DNA of 8,001 nucleotides from Bacteroidota bacterium (GTDB taxonomy: Bacteria; Bacteroidota; Bacteroidia; Bacteroidales; WCHB1-69). Below, piece by piece: positions 1-6,633 of the stretch. A model generated the notes under the pieces. The model was not told where the DNA came from, searched no databases, and saw only the letters and a program-made list of their open reading frames with translations. Within the stretch, counting starts at the first letter, position 1. Every line of letters starts with the position of its first letter. Where the stretch lies: the NCBI GenBank assembly GCA_023459435.1, contig JAEWUL010000220.1, positions 1 through 8,001 of the forward strand, written 5' to 3'. Position numbers and translations under genes: made by a program.

Positions 1-951
1 CTACTGCTCCCCTCTTCATTGATGAAACTGAATATCGGAATCTCTGAATATCCAAAATTACAATTTAACTATGAGTATATTCCCTTTAAAGGGAAAAGAG
101 CCGGACTTTATGCAGATCTTTTTCTAAACAGATCCCAAATGCCCAATATTGTCAGAGATGAAAACAACAACGTATATACACTGGGGTTTTTCTATTCCAA
201 CAACTTCAATGTAAAACTGGGTAGCAGGATCCGACTATGGAAAAATGGTATTCTGGACCTTTCCTTTGGACGAAATTATTATGGGGTCTCCTTTAAAGAT
301 GGCATGCAATATCTTTTTGAAATCAACAAATTACAATATTCTGAATTCTATTCTACTGTAAATTTCAACATCAACAGCCTCAACAATCCCTTTTATCCAA
401 CAAAAGGGAGTTATCTGAACACTTTTGTCAAACAAGTTTATGGAGGAAAAATCAGCAATGCTTTAAGTCTTTTGTATCCTGAAGGGCTTGCAAAATATAA
501 TGTGATTTTAAAACTAGACTTCAGACACTATTTCAATATTCATAACTTCACTATTTATCCCTCATTAAGTGCCGGTTTTTCGTTAAACACTCCATTTCTG
601 ACTGAACGGTTTATCATTGGAGGGATGGAATTCCAGAATAAAATGAATGAAGTTACCATGATGGGAATACAAAAAGGGCATATTCTAACCAACGGATTTG
701 CGAAGGCCGGAGTAACACTTCAATATATGTTCTATCGAAATTTCTTTGTTCACGGGGGGGCCGAAGCTGTTTCATTTTTTAATCCCAACACAACGGTGCT
801 TCCTGAAGAGATTGAAAAATTGTACGTATTATCAGGATGGCACGTGGGAATAGGTGTTACTACCCCCATAGGACCTATCCGAATCATTTACGGACATCTT
901 TTTGATTCACAGGAAAACTCATGGACCGTTAATTTGGGAATCCCATTTTAA
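1..951 (+). CDS. C-terminal beta-barrel of a patatin-like phospholipase / Omp85-type outer-membrane protein (5' partial)
   Basis: The frame is open from the first base of the window, so this is the 3' part (about 316 residues) of a longer gene. The TTG at 19 and ATG at 22 are internal codons, not a start. The visible part is a chain of alternating amphipathic strands and ends as Omp85/BamA-type barrels do: a glycine-rich stretch (GIGVTTPIGPIRIIYG), a final strand NLGIPF and a C-terminal Phe, the usual outer-membrane sorting end. The order of blocks, an NIGISEYPKLQFNYEY strand near the beginning and a LTERFIIGG loop in the middle, recalls Bacteroidota proteins that join an N-terminal patatin (RssA-like) lipase to a C-terminal barrel. 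The lipase part is outside the window, so the joint assignment is inferred from family resemblance. A plain BamA/TamA-like protein is the alternative. A run of seven G lies within the barrel at 754-760. Confidence 0.75.
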   Translation, partial: LLLPSSLMKLNIGISEYPKLQFNYEYIPFKGKRAGLYADLFLNRSQMPNIVRDENNNVYTLGFFYSNNFNVKLGSRIRLWKNGILDLSFGRNYYGVSFKDGMQYLFEINKLQYSEFYSTVNFNINSLNNPFYPTKGSYLNTFVKQVYGGKISNALSLLYPEGLAKYNVILKLDFRHYFNIHNFTIYPSLSAGFSLNTPFLTERFIIGGMEFQNKMNEVTMMGIQKGHILTNGFAKAGVTLQYMFYRNFFVHGGAEAVSFFNPNTTVLPEEIEKLYVLSGWHVGIGVTTPIGPIRIIYGHLFDSQENSWTVNLGIPF

Positions 952-1049
952 GGGTTCTCTTTCAGAATCTCCGTATTGATATTAAACATCCAAAAAATTT
1001 AGAATGCAGATATATGAACGAATGAACTCCTTAATAAAAATAAAAACTA

Positions 1050-1057
1050 TATTTTTG
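1050..1057 (+). promoter_or_regulatory. Bacteroidota -7 promoter box (TATTTTTG) for the barrel/chitinase pair
   Basis: The octamer fits the TAnnTTTG consensus of the main Bacteroidota sigma factor and lies 23 bases before the ATG at 1081, giving a very short leader. No convincing -33 TTTG is seen at the usual spacing. The surrounding 18 bases recur, with one mismatch, in front of the gene at 2540. Confidence 0.55.
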
Positions 1058-1080
1058 CCAAAAGAACTGTTTTAATATCA

Positions 1081-1683
1081 ATGTTTTTAAAAATGAAAAT
1101 AATTTTTCTTCTCTTGATTTTGTTTAGTACAACTACCTCTAGGATCTATTCCCAAAATAATGTCGGAATTCAGTTTTTCGGTTTGGCCATACATCCTAAG
1201 GGGGATCCCTTAAATGCCCATTTAATGCCATTTAAACTGGACGATAAAGCTGTTTTTGTAGTAAATTTCGGTGTGATTGGTTCCTATAATCATTTTGTAT
1301 ATAAAGATATTGTTTCCATTAAGATCGCTCAAAATTTCTTTGCTGATTGTGCATTACAATTTGCTGGCGTTACCCATTTGGGGATCAGAGTAAGGGTATT
1401 TAAAATTGGACGACATTTGCTCCAGTTAGGTATTGGGCCAACTTATATGTTCAGAAGAAGTTGGTATGAATTGGATGGGTATGTTCAAACTCATCCCATT
1501 TATGGCAATGAAACGGATCCCTGGCAACAACGCTTCATCTGGTACGGTGGAGAAATTGAATATAAATACTCCATTAATGATGATTTTGACATCTCTGCAG
1601 GTTTTATCCCTTATTATAACATTGTTATGAGTACTTATCTGGGTATTAACTACAAATTTAAAACCAAAAAAAATGAAAAATAA
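1081..1683 (+). CDS. Conserved small outer-membrane beta-barrel-like protein, function unknown
   Basis: This is a 200-residue protein with a signal peptide: a KMK start, hydrophobic residues about 6-16, and likely cleavage just before the Gln of IYSQN (about residue 24). The ATG at 1093 (MKIIFLL) is an equally possible start; 1081 is the first ATG after the promoter box. The mature part is made of aromatic/glycine-rich alternating strands (VGIQFFGLAIHP, LLQLGIGPTYMF, FIWYGGEIEYKYSI, YLGINYKF), as in small outer-membrane barrels of Bacteroidota. I do not recognise a named family. The motifs HPKGDPLNAHLMPFKLD near the N-terminus and WQQRFIWYGGE near the C-terminus look conserved. A last barrel strand would end at YKF; the final KTKKNEK is encoded where the gene runs into the start of the chitinase, with an 11-base overlap, suggesting cotranscription and possible translational coupling. 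Confidence 0.7.
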   Translation: MFLKMKIIFLLLILFSTTTSRIYSQNNVGIQFFGLAIHPKGDPLNAHLMPFKLDDKAVFVVNFGVIGSYNHFVYKDIVSIKIAQNFFADCALQFAGVTHLGIRVRVFKIGRHLLQLGIGPTYMFRRSWYELDGYVQTHPIYGNETDPWQQRFIWYGGEIEYKYSINDDFDISAGFIPYYNIVMSTYLGINYKFKTKKNEK

Positions 1684-2467
1684 ACATACCCGGATATACT
1701 TATTCATAACAGCATGTATCGTCTGCTGTTCTAATATGATTTATAGTCAATCAAATCCTGCCTTTATTGCTGATATTCAGGCACTTCAAAATGATGGGAA
1801 AAAAGTACTTTTAAGTATTGGTGGAGCGACAGGTGTTATCAATCTGACTGATAATACTCAAAAGCAAAATTTCATTACTTCGTTAAACAACCTCATCGCA
1901 ACTTATGGTTTTGATGGATTAGATATCGATATCGAACATGGTGACTGTATCAGTGCATCAGGAACTATCAGTACTCCAACAAATACCGGATCACTAAATC
2001 TAATCAGTGCTATTCAATCGATTATGAGTACTTTTCAAACCACCTATGGACATAAGATGTGGTTAACCATGGCCCCTGAAACAGCTTATGTACAAGGGGG
2101 AATGTCTACATACGGGTCTATTTGGGGTGGCTATTTACCCCTTATTCATGCACTCAGAGATGACATAGATATTATTTCTGTTCAATTATACAATAGTGGC
2201 ACGATTTATGGGTTAGATGGAGTCATATATACTCAAGGTACAGTAGATTTTATTGTAGCTCTTACTGAAGCAACCATACAGGGATTTAATACAACAGGAG
2301 GGCTTTTCTCAGGTCTTCCGGCTTCAAAGGTAGCTGTTGGATTACCCGCATGCACTTCAGCTGCCGGTGGTGGTTATACAGATCCCGCAACTGTTGCTTC
2401 TGCTATCAGGTACTTAAAAGAGGAAGGTTTTAAAATCAACCTATACTCAAATCGATCAACCTATTGA
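1673..2467 (+). CDS. Secreted GH18 chitinase-like protein, truncated at both ends (probable decaying gene)
   Basis: A 264-residue exported glycoside hydrolase family 18 protein. GH18 chitinases hydrolyse beta-1,4-GlcNAc chains by substrate-assisted catalysis. Visible blocks: signal peptide 1-25 with cleavage before Gln26 (IYS/Q); strand-3 motif LSIGG 47-51; catalytic DGLDIDIE 81-88 with D81, D84, D86 and the acid E88; MAPE 133-136; QLYN 171-174; VGLPA 222-226. These match bacterial ChiD-like single-domain chitinases. The order is wrong at the ends. The signal peptide is followed at once by the helix before strand 3 (NPAFIADIQALQ), so the first strands (usually VVGYW-like and INVAFA-like, some 45-50 residues) are missing. 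After YLKEEG the strand-8 MTWSINWD block is also missing and the frame ends in an unrelated NRSTY. A folded TIM barrel is therefore doubtful although the catalytic motif is intact. It overlaps the preceding gene by 11 bases. A remnant of a T9SS tail follows in another frame (2418-2537). A naturally short, recruited GH18 protein is the less likely alternative. Confidence 0.8.
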   Translation: MKNKHTRIYLFITACIVCCSNMIYSQSNPAFIADIQALQNDGKKVLLSIGGATGVINLTDNTQKQNFITSLNNLIATYGFDGLDIDIEHGDCISASGTISTPTNTGSLNLISAIQSIMSTFQTTYGHKMWLTMAPETAYVQGGMSTYGSIWGGYLPLIHALRDDIDIISVQLYNSGTIYGLDGVIYTQGTVDFIVALTEATIQGFNTTGGLFSGLPASKVAVGLPACTSAAGGGYTDPATVASAIRYLKEEGFKINLYSNRSTY

Positions 2468-2537
2468 GATCAGAGATTTGACAAATGGGATCTATGTACT
2501 AACAATAGATCATACTATACTTTTGCCAAAAAAATAA
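2418..2537 (+). pseudogene. Out-of-frame remnant of a T9SS C-terminal sorting domain, 3' end of the chitinase gene
   Basis: In the +1 frame relative to the chitinase an open stretch runs from 2418 to a TAA at 2535-2537. From about 2463 it reads IEIRDLTNGIYVLTI, followed by a short hydrophobic and Lys-rich end (HTILLPKK). This fits the last strands of type A T9SS sorting domains, which commonly end with a D-L-x-x-G-I-Y-x-(I/L/V) block and a lysine-rich tail. The chitinase frame just before it (FKINLYSN) could even be the start of the same domain (usual form: N-x-Y-P-N-P). The simplest reading is that a deletion or indel removed the last GH18 strand and the middle of the sorting domain and shifted the frame. 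The match is by eye only and the piece is short. Confidence 0.5.
2518..2525 (+). promoter_or_regulatory. Bacteroidota -7 promoter box (TACTTTTG) for the YeiH-family gene
   Basis: A TAnnTTTG match ending 15 bases before the ATG at 2540, so the leader would be almost nil. It overlaps the last codons of the out-of-frame sorting-domain remnant. No good -33 TTTG is seen. It shares an 18-base block, one mismatch, with the promoter at 1046-1063. Confidence 0.5.
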
Positions 2538-2539
2538 GT

Positions 2540-3469
2540 ATGAAAAAAGATATTAAAATTAAAATTCGTAATCATTTATATTTGTTCATTATTGGGATTT
2601 GTTTTTTACCATTTATGACACCGGCGATAGCTTTATTTGTAGGTATTGTTTTATCTATTTTGGAAATTAAGCATGATTATTTGAGTAAATACACTTCCAA
2701 GATCTTGCAATTATCGATTATATTAATGGGATTTGGGATGAGTTTACAAACAGTCATTTCAGCTTCAAAAACCGGATTTTATGAGACCATTATTTCTGTA
2801 ATTGTAGTCATGTTACTTGGAATATTATTAGGGAAACTATTTAAAGTAGAGAAAAACACAACCCTATTAATTGCTTCAGGAACTGCAATTTGCGGTGGAA
2901 GCGCGATTGCGGCAATTGCACCTATCATTAACAGCAAAAGCTACCAAAGTTCCTTTGCCCTAATTGTTATTTTCGTTTTGAATGCGGTAGCATTATTTGT
3001 ATTTCCATTTATTGGGCGTCAATTATCGTTATCACAAGAATCATTCGGCAATTGGGCTGCTATTGCGATTCATGACACTAGTTCAGTTGTTGGTGCAGGA
3101 GCAATTTATGGTGAAAAAGCGCTTCAAATTGCCACTACCGTTAAACTGATCAGAGCATTATGGATCATCCCATTATCTATAGTCATTGCTTTTATGAATA
3201 GAGAGCGTAATACAAAACGGATTCAATTTCCATGGTTTATCTTAATATTTGTCCTAGCGATACTTTTTGCTTACTTTGTTCCTCAATTTCATGAGAGTTA
3301 TTCCCATTTCAACTGGTTGGGGAAAAGGGGAATGGTAGTAGCTTTATTCCTTATTGGTTCCAATATTACGATCAATGAAATCAAAAAATCGGGATTTAGA
3401 AGCTTTGCCCTTGGTATTAGTTTATGGATTTTAATTGCTGTTGGATCGCTCATTTTCATTATATTATAA
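2540..3469 (+). CDS. YeiH/UPF0324-family putative sulfate exporter, inner-membrane protein
   Basis: A 309-residue polytopic membrane protein with about nine or ten hydrophobic segments, the usual size for the UPF0324 (YeiH) family. Family blocks are all present: GTAICGGSAIAAIAP at 114-128, IAIHDTSSVVGAGAIYG at 175-191, the following KLIRALWIIP at 202-211, and GMVVALFLIGSNI at 264-276. Members are annotated as putative sulfate exporters from genetic context; transport substrate is not established for most of them, so the function should be read as putative. The start at 2540 follows the promoter box and an A-rich leader without Shine-Dalgarno and gives the expected short basic N-terminus (KKDIKIKIR). 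Next downstream, 111 bases on, is an AraC-type regulator in the same direction with its own promoter box. Regulation of this gene by that protein is possible but unproven. No sulfur-metabolism gene is in the window. Confidence 0.9.
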   Translation: MKKDIKIKIRNHLYLFIIGICFLPFMTPAIALFVGIVLSILEIKHDYLSKYTSKILQLSIILMGFGMSLQTVISASKTGFYETIISVIVVMLLGILLGKLFKVEKNTTLLIASGTAICGGSAIAAIAPIINSKSYQSSFALIVIFVLNAVALFVFPFIGRQLSLSQESFGNWAAIAIHDTSSVVGAGAIYGEKALQIATTVKLIRALWIIPLSIVIAFMNRERNTKRIQFPWFILIFVLAILFAYFVPQFHESYSHFNWLGKRGMVVALFLIGSNITINEIKKSGFRSFALGISLWILIAVGSLIFIIL

Positions 3470-3553
3470 AATCATTAGTTGTTCAAAATGGCGATATTTT
3501 TAAAATCATCAATAATCAGCAAGATTGGAAAAGAATATCTGACTTATTGTTTT

Positions 3554-3561
3554 TATTTTTG
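3554..3561 (+). promoter_or_regulatory. Bacteroidota -7 promoter box (TATTTTTG) for the AraC/GyrI regulator
   Basis: A TAnnTTTG match 19 bases before the ATG at 3581. Transcription would start a few bases downstream, which rules out the upstream TTG at 3479 as a start codon. The nearest TTG that could be a -33 element (3525-3527) is about 26 bases away, longer than usual. Confidence 0.55.
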
Positions 3562-3580
3562 CAATCTAAATCATACAACA

Positions 3581-4453
3581 ATGACCATTGGAAAAGAGGA
3601 AACACGAAAAGGATATTTTGAGCGGATCAATAAAGTGATTGGTTATATCAATCTTCATTTAGGTGAGGAACTAGACATGAAACAATTAGCTCAATTGGGA
3701 AACTATTCCGACTTCCATTTTCAAAGAATTATGCGCGCTTATTTAGGAGAACCTCTGGGTGCTTACATCATCAGGATCCGATTGGAAAGCAGCGCTCAAC
3801 TTTTGAGATTAACCAATTTGCCTGTTCAAGAGATTGCTATGAAAGTGGGATACGAAAATCCTACCTCTTTCAATAAAGCATTCAAAAAGCGGTTTACTAT
3901 TTCCCCATTAGAGTTTCGCGAGACCATTAATATTAGTTATCAACACATTAAAAACGAAAAAAAGATGAATATTAAAGATCAATTAACAATTGAACCGAAA
4001 ATCAAAAACATTGAACCAATATCGGTAATATATACACAATCTCTTGGACCTTATGGTGAAAGTGCCTCTAAAGCGTGGGAAACCGTTTGCACTTACGCTT
4101 CAGAAAAGAAACATTTTGGATTTAAAACTCAATTCATTGGGATTAGTCATGATGATCCGACAATCACAGATGAAGCAAAATTGAGATATGACGCTTGTAT
4201 TGCAATCCGTAAAGAGATCAAACCGGAAGGAGCGATTGGATTTAAAGTGATTCCTGGTGGCAAATGTGCCATTTTCAGACACAAAGGGAGTTATGACAAA
4301 CTCATTGATTCTTATGGGTTTATATTTGGAACCTGGATGCCTGAGAGTGGTAATGAACCTGATGATCGTCCCGGTTTTGAAATTTACATTAATGATCCTG
4401 AAAAAACAAAACCTGAAAAATTACAGACTGATATTTATATTCCCATAAAATAA
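3581..4453 (+). CDS. AraC-family transcriptional regulator with C-terminal GyrI-like effector-binding domain
   Basis: A 290-residue cytoplasmic DNA-binding protein. Residues about 16-114 form an AraC/XylS double helix-turn-helix: INLHLGEELDMKQLAQLGNY as first HTH, then FHFQRIMRAYLGEPLGAYI, then the second HTH PVQEIAMKVGYENPTSFNKAFKKRF with the typical SPLEFR end. After a Lys-rich linker, residues about 136-290 form a GyrI-like (Rob/SoxS-C, BmrR-type) domain, with EPISVIYTQSLGPYGES, a GGKCAIFRHKGSY strand-turn and DDRPGFEIYIN, where E267 fits the ligand-pocket Glu of this family. Such proteins commonly sense lipophilic or cationic small molecules and control efflux or stress genes. The ATG at 3581 is chosen because it follows the promoter box closely and because residues encoded upstream (from a TTG at 3479) look non-coding. 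It ends 22 bases from the convergent DUF4421 gene. The target genes are not evident. Confidence 0.9.
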   Translation: MTIGKEETRKGYFERINKVIGYINLHLGEELDMKQLAQLGNYSDFHFQRIMRAYLGEPLGAYIIRIRLESSAQLLRLTNLPVQEIAMKVGYENPTSFNKAFKKRFTISPLEFRETINISYQHIKNEKKMNIKDQLTIEPKIKNIEPISVIYTQSLGPYGESASKAWETVCTYASEKKHFGFKTQFIGISHDDPTITDEAKLRYDACIAIRKEIKPEGAIGFKVIPGGKCAIFRHKGSYDKLIDSYGFIFGTWMPESGNEPDDRPGFEIYINDPEKTKPEKLQTDIYIPIK

Positions 4454-4475
4454 TCAACGGAGATATTGGGGTAAA

Positions 4476-5444
4476 TTAAAATCTGATCCCTGCTCTAAGG
4501 ATAAATGCTAAACTTTGTTTGCGTATCCTATTATCCAGAAGTTTATAGTTTTGAATGTCCAAGGAGGCTAATGCTCCTACATAGAAATTCTTGACATTAA
4601 AACTAATCGAACTTTTAAAGTTCAACAATAGAGGGAAAGCAACAGATAAGCGATCATAAGCGTACAATTGGATGGTGGGGCCTATCATGGCAAAATTAGA
4701 AAAATTGACAGGACCCACTACCCATGAGTATGCATATCCTAAACCCATTCCAAAATTATAAAAATTGGTTTTATAGAAATAGTGCAATCCTTCAAAATGG
4801 CTGAGATATTGTACTGGAATGATCGGTTTGTCCAAGGCTTCAAAATGGCTAAATTCAGGATTTAATCGTAAAACAAACGATCCGGCACTTTTCTTTTGTA
4901 TTTTTGAATATTCAAATGCAGCTTCCATAGAGAATTTTTTGCTGAAAATAAAGTCCAATCTAAATCCAAGACGTTTTGTTTTCAGCGAGCTATTTTGTTC
5001 ATATAGTGAATCCGTTCCAAAAGTAGGAAACAGCAATTGTTCCTCTGAGATAAAAAAACCCTGATGTTTGCTATAGTAAAAAATGGCCCACACTGGTCTT
5101 GTTTTTACCCCAAATGCAATCTGGTTAAACACCGTTTTTCCATAAAGATGATTATAGGTGGCGTTCTCTTTGACATTAAAAGAGTAATTGAAAAATAAAA
5201 ATCTATACCGAACGCCGAAATTGACAACCCCACGCATATTGGGATAATAATTGAACATCCTCATTTTCTGATCATTAAACAGAGCCAGATGGGTAAAATC
5301 TACTTGATATTCCCCATTTAATTCAAAAGAGTTGGAGAGTTTTCGGATATAATCAGATGTGTCTTTTGATGCATGTACTGTATGTGAGGCAAGTACAAAA
5401 ATCCCGTTAAGTGTTATGATAAGGAATACAATCAATCGTTTCAT
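4476..5444 (-). CDS. DUF4421-family outer-membrane beta-barrel protein
   Basis: A 322-residue predicted outer-membrane protein of unknown function, restricted as far as I know to Bacteroidota. The start is placed at the ATG complementary to 5442-5444 because it gives a clean signal peptide: MKRL, a hydrophobic core to about residue 18, then Ala/Ser/His and likely cleavage near 25 (VHAS). The frame continues upstream to 5498, but the added residues (a second hydrophobic run) look spurious. Family-like blocks: DTSDYIRKL after the signal, YYPNMRGVVNFGVRYRF at 66-82, AIFYYSKHQGFFI at 120-132, and QKKSAGSFVLRLNPEF at 183-198. Strands alternate throughout and the protein ends in AGIRF with a terminal Phe, as barrels do. 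It is transcribed towards the AraC regulator and away from the ROK operon, with 238 bases between the two start codons. I found no clear TAnnTTTG box on this strand. Confidence 0.8.
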   Translation of the reverse strand: MKRLIVFLIITLNGIFVLASHTVHASKDTSDYIRKLSNSFELNGEYQVDFTHLALFNDQKMRMFNYYPNMRGVVNFGVRYRFLFFNYSFNVKENATYNHLYGKTVFNQIAFGVKTRPVWAIFYYSKHQGFFISEEQLLFPTFGTDSLYEQNSSLKTKRLGFRLDFIFSKKFSMEAAFEYSKIQKKSAGSFVLRLNPEFSHFEALDKPIIPVQYLSHFEGLHYFYKTNFYNFGMGLGYAYSWVVGPVNFSNFAMIGPTIQLYAYDRLSVAFPLLLNFKSSISFNVKNFYVGALASLDIQNYKLLDNRIRKQSLAFILRAGIRF

Positions 5445-5516
5445 TAGAAAAAGTCTAAAAATAACAGCAAAGAAAATAAAAAAACCAAAAGCAACCAATA
5501 GATTATCGATTTAATT

Positions 5517-5538
5517 GTCAACATTTTAAAGTCAACAT
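5517..5538. repeat. Direct repeat GTCAACAT x2 in the divergent promoter region
   Basis: GTCAACAT occurs at 5517-5524 and 5531-5538, 14 bases start to start, separated by TTTAAA. It lies between the divergent DUF4421 and ROK start codons, upstream of the -7 box at 5605. It could be a pair of regulator half-sites or chance; only two copies are seen. Confidence 0.35.
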
Positions 5539-5604
5539 CTTGAAAAGTGATGAAAAAAGAGATGGATAAAGTATTAAAAAATCTTAAACCAATGGATTTT
5601 TTAT

Positions 5605-5612
5605 TATCTTTG
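5605..5612 (+). promoter_or_regulatory. Bacteroidota -7 promoter box (TATCTTTG) for the ROK kinase/MFS operon
   Basis: An exact TAnnTTTG match followed by TGG, 70 bases before the ATG at 5683. This leader is longer than those of the other genes in the window. No good -33 TTTG is seen at normal spacing. Confidence 0.6.
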
Positions 5613-5682
5613 TGGCTCATTTTGACGTGCAGGTTGGTGTAAGTGGATCCTTTTTCAGAAATTATATCTTTAAAAATACAAT

Positions 5683-6618
5683 ATGAAATCATTTGCTATA
5701 GGAGTTGATATTGGTGGTTCACATGTGAGTTGCGCTGCATGTGATATCACAAAGCAACATTATTTACCGGATACGCTTTTTGAAAGCGACCTGAACAATC
5801 AAGGTACGAAAGAGGAGATTATTACCATTTGGGCTCAAACAATACATAAAACCATTCAAAAAACCGGCATGGACCATTTGGAAGGGATTGGCTTTGCAAT
5901 GCCTGGTCCATTCGATTATGCAAACGGAGTGGCATTGTTTAAAGGCAATAACAAAAAATATGAATCTTTATATGGGGTTAATGTCCCTTTTGAAATCAGG
6001 AAACAGCTCAATCTTCCTGAAGATTTTCCAATCCGTTTTATCAATGATGCTACTGCTTTTGCTATTGGGGAAGAGTGGATTGGAAAAACAGCCGGGACCA
6101 AACGTTCTTTAGCGATCACTTTAGGAACCGGTTTTGGTTCTGCATTCTTGGCTGATCGGTTGCCAGTAGTTACCGGTGAAGAGGTTCCGGAAAATGGTTG
6201 TGTTTGGCATCTCCCTTTTGAAAATGGAAATGCTGATGATTACTTCTCAACCCGAGGTTTTTTAAACCGATATAAACTCATAACAAAACAAGAACTTTCT
6301 GGCGTTAAAGAGTTGGCTGAATTAGCTGATAAAGACCCTGTGGCAAAAGAACTCTTTGACGATTTTGGAACAAAACTGGCCCTTTTTCTACATCCCTGGA
6401 TGGAACGGTTTCAGGTGGAAACCTTAGTAATGGGGGGTAATATCTCATACGCTTTTCATCTTTTTGGACCTGCAATGCAAGAATATCTCATCGCTCATGG
6501 GAATAAAGTAAATCTTCAAATTTCTGACTTGAAAGAATCTGCCTCAATGATTGGAAGTGCTGTTTTAATTGACAACACCTACTTTGAAAAAATAAAAAAT
6601 CTTTTACCTTTAATGTAA
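5683..6618 (+). CDS. ROK-family sugar kinase, zinc-motif-lacking type
   Basis: A 311-residue cytoplasmic kinase of the ROK (repressor/ORF/kinase) family in the actin-like ATPase fold. It would transfer phosphate from ATP to a hexose or amino-hexose. Motifs: phosphate-1 loop GVDIGGSHV 7-15; AMPGPFDY 72-79; the catalytic segment RFINDATAFAIGE 118-130 with D122 as general base; phosphate-2 LGTGFGSAF 147-155; adenosine region VMGGNISYAFHLF 249-261. There is no N-terminal DNA-binding HTH, so it is an enzyme and not a repressor. The usual Cys-rich zinc motif (CxCGxxGCxE) is absent; its place holds ENGCVWHLPFENGNADDYFS with one Cys and one His. That separates it from classic zinc-dependent glucokinases, NagK and Mlc, and fits a Bacteroidota subgroup of ROK proteins. 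The MFS symporter gene begins 15 bases downstream, so the pair most likely imports and phosphorylates one sugar. Which sugar cannot be read from the sequence. Confidence 0.88.
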   Translation: MKSFAIGVDIGGSHVSCAACDITKQHYLPDTLFESDLNNQGTKEEIITIWAQTIHKTIQKTGMDHLEGIGFAMPGPFDYANGVALFKGNNKKYESLYGVNVPFEIRKQLNLPEDFPIRFINDATAFAIGEEWIGKTAGTKRSLAITLGTGFGSAFLADRLPVVTGEEVPENGCVWHLPFENGNADDYFSTRGFLNRYKLITKQELSGVKELAELADKDPVAKELFDDFGTKLALFLHPWMERFQVETLVMGGNISYAFHLFGPAMQEYLIAHGNKVNLQISDLKESASMIGSAVLIDNTYFEKIKNLLPLM

Positions 6619-6633
6619 TTTATTGATACTAAA

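Noticed and set aside
19..951. TTG at 19 or ATG at 22 as the start of the first gene
   Set aside because: The frame is open to base 1, there is no promoter or signal peptide, and the sequence begins in the middle of a barrel.
1426..1707. Minus-strand open frame opposite the barrel/chitinase junction
   Set aside because: Antisense to two better-supported genes, with no domain or promoter support.
4454..4475. Bidirectional terminator between the convergent regulator and DUF4421 genes
   Set aside because: Only a 4-base CCCA/TGGG pairing is present around the gap; too weak to call.
5445..5500. Minus-strand TAnnTTTG promoter for the DUF4421 gene
   Set aside because: No CAAAnnTA match was found on the plus strand close upstream of its start.
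5444..5692. Minus-strand open frame of 82 codons in the divergent promoter region
   Set aside because: It lies over the ROK promoter, has a low-complexity Phe/Leu/Lys-rich translation and overlaps the DUF4421 start; no family resemblance.
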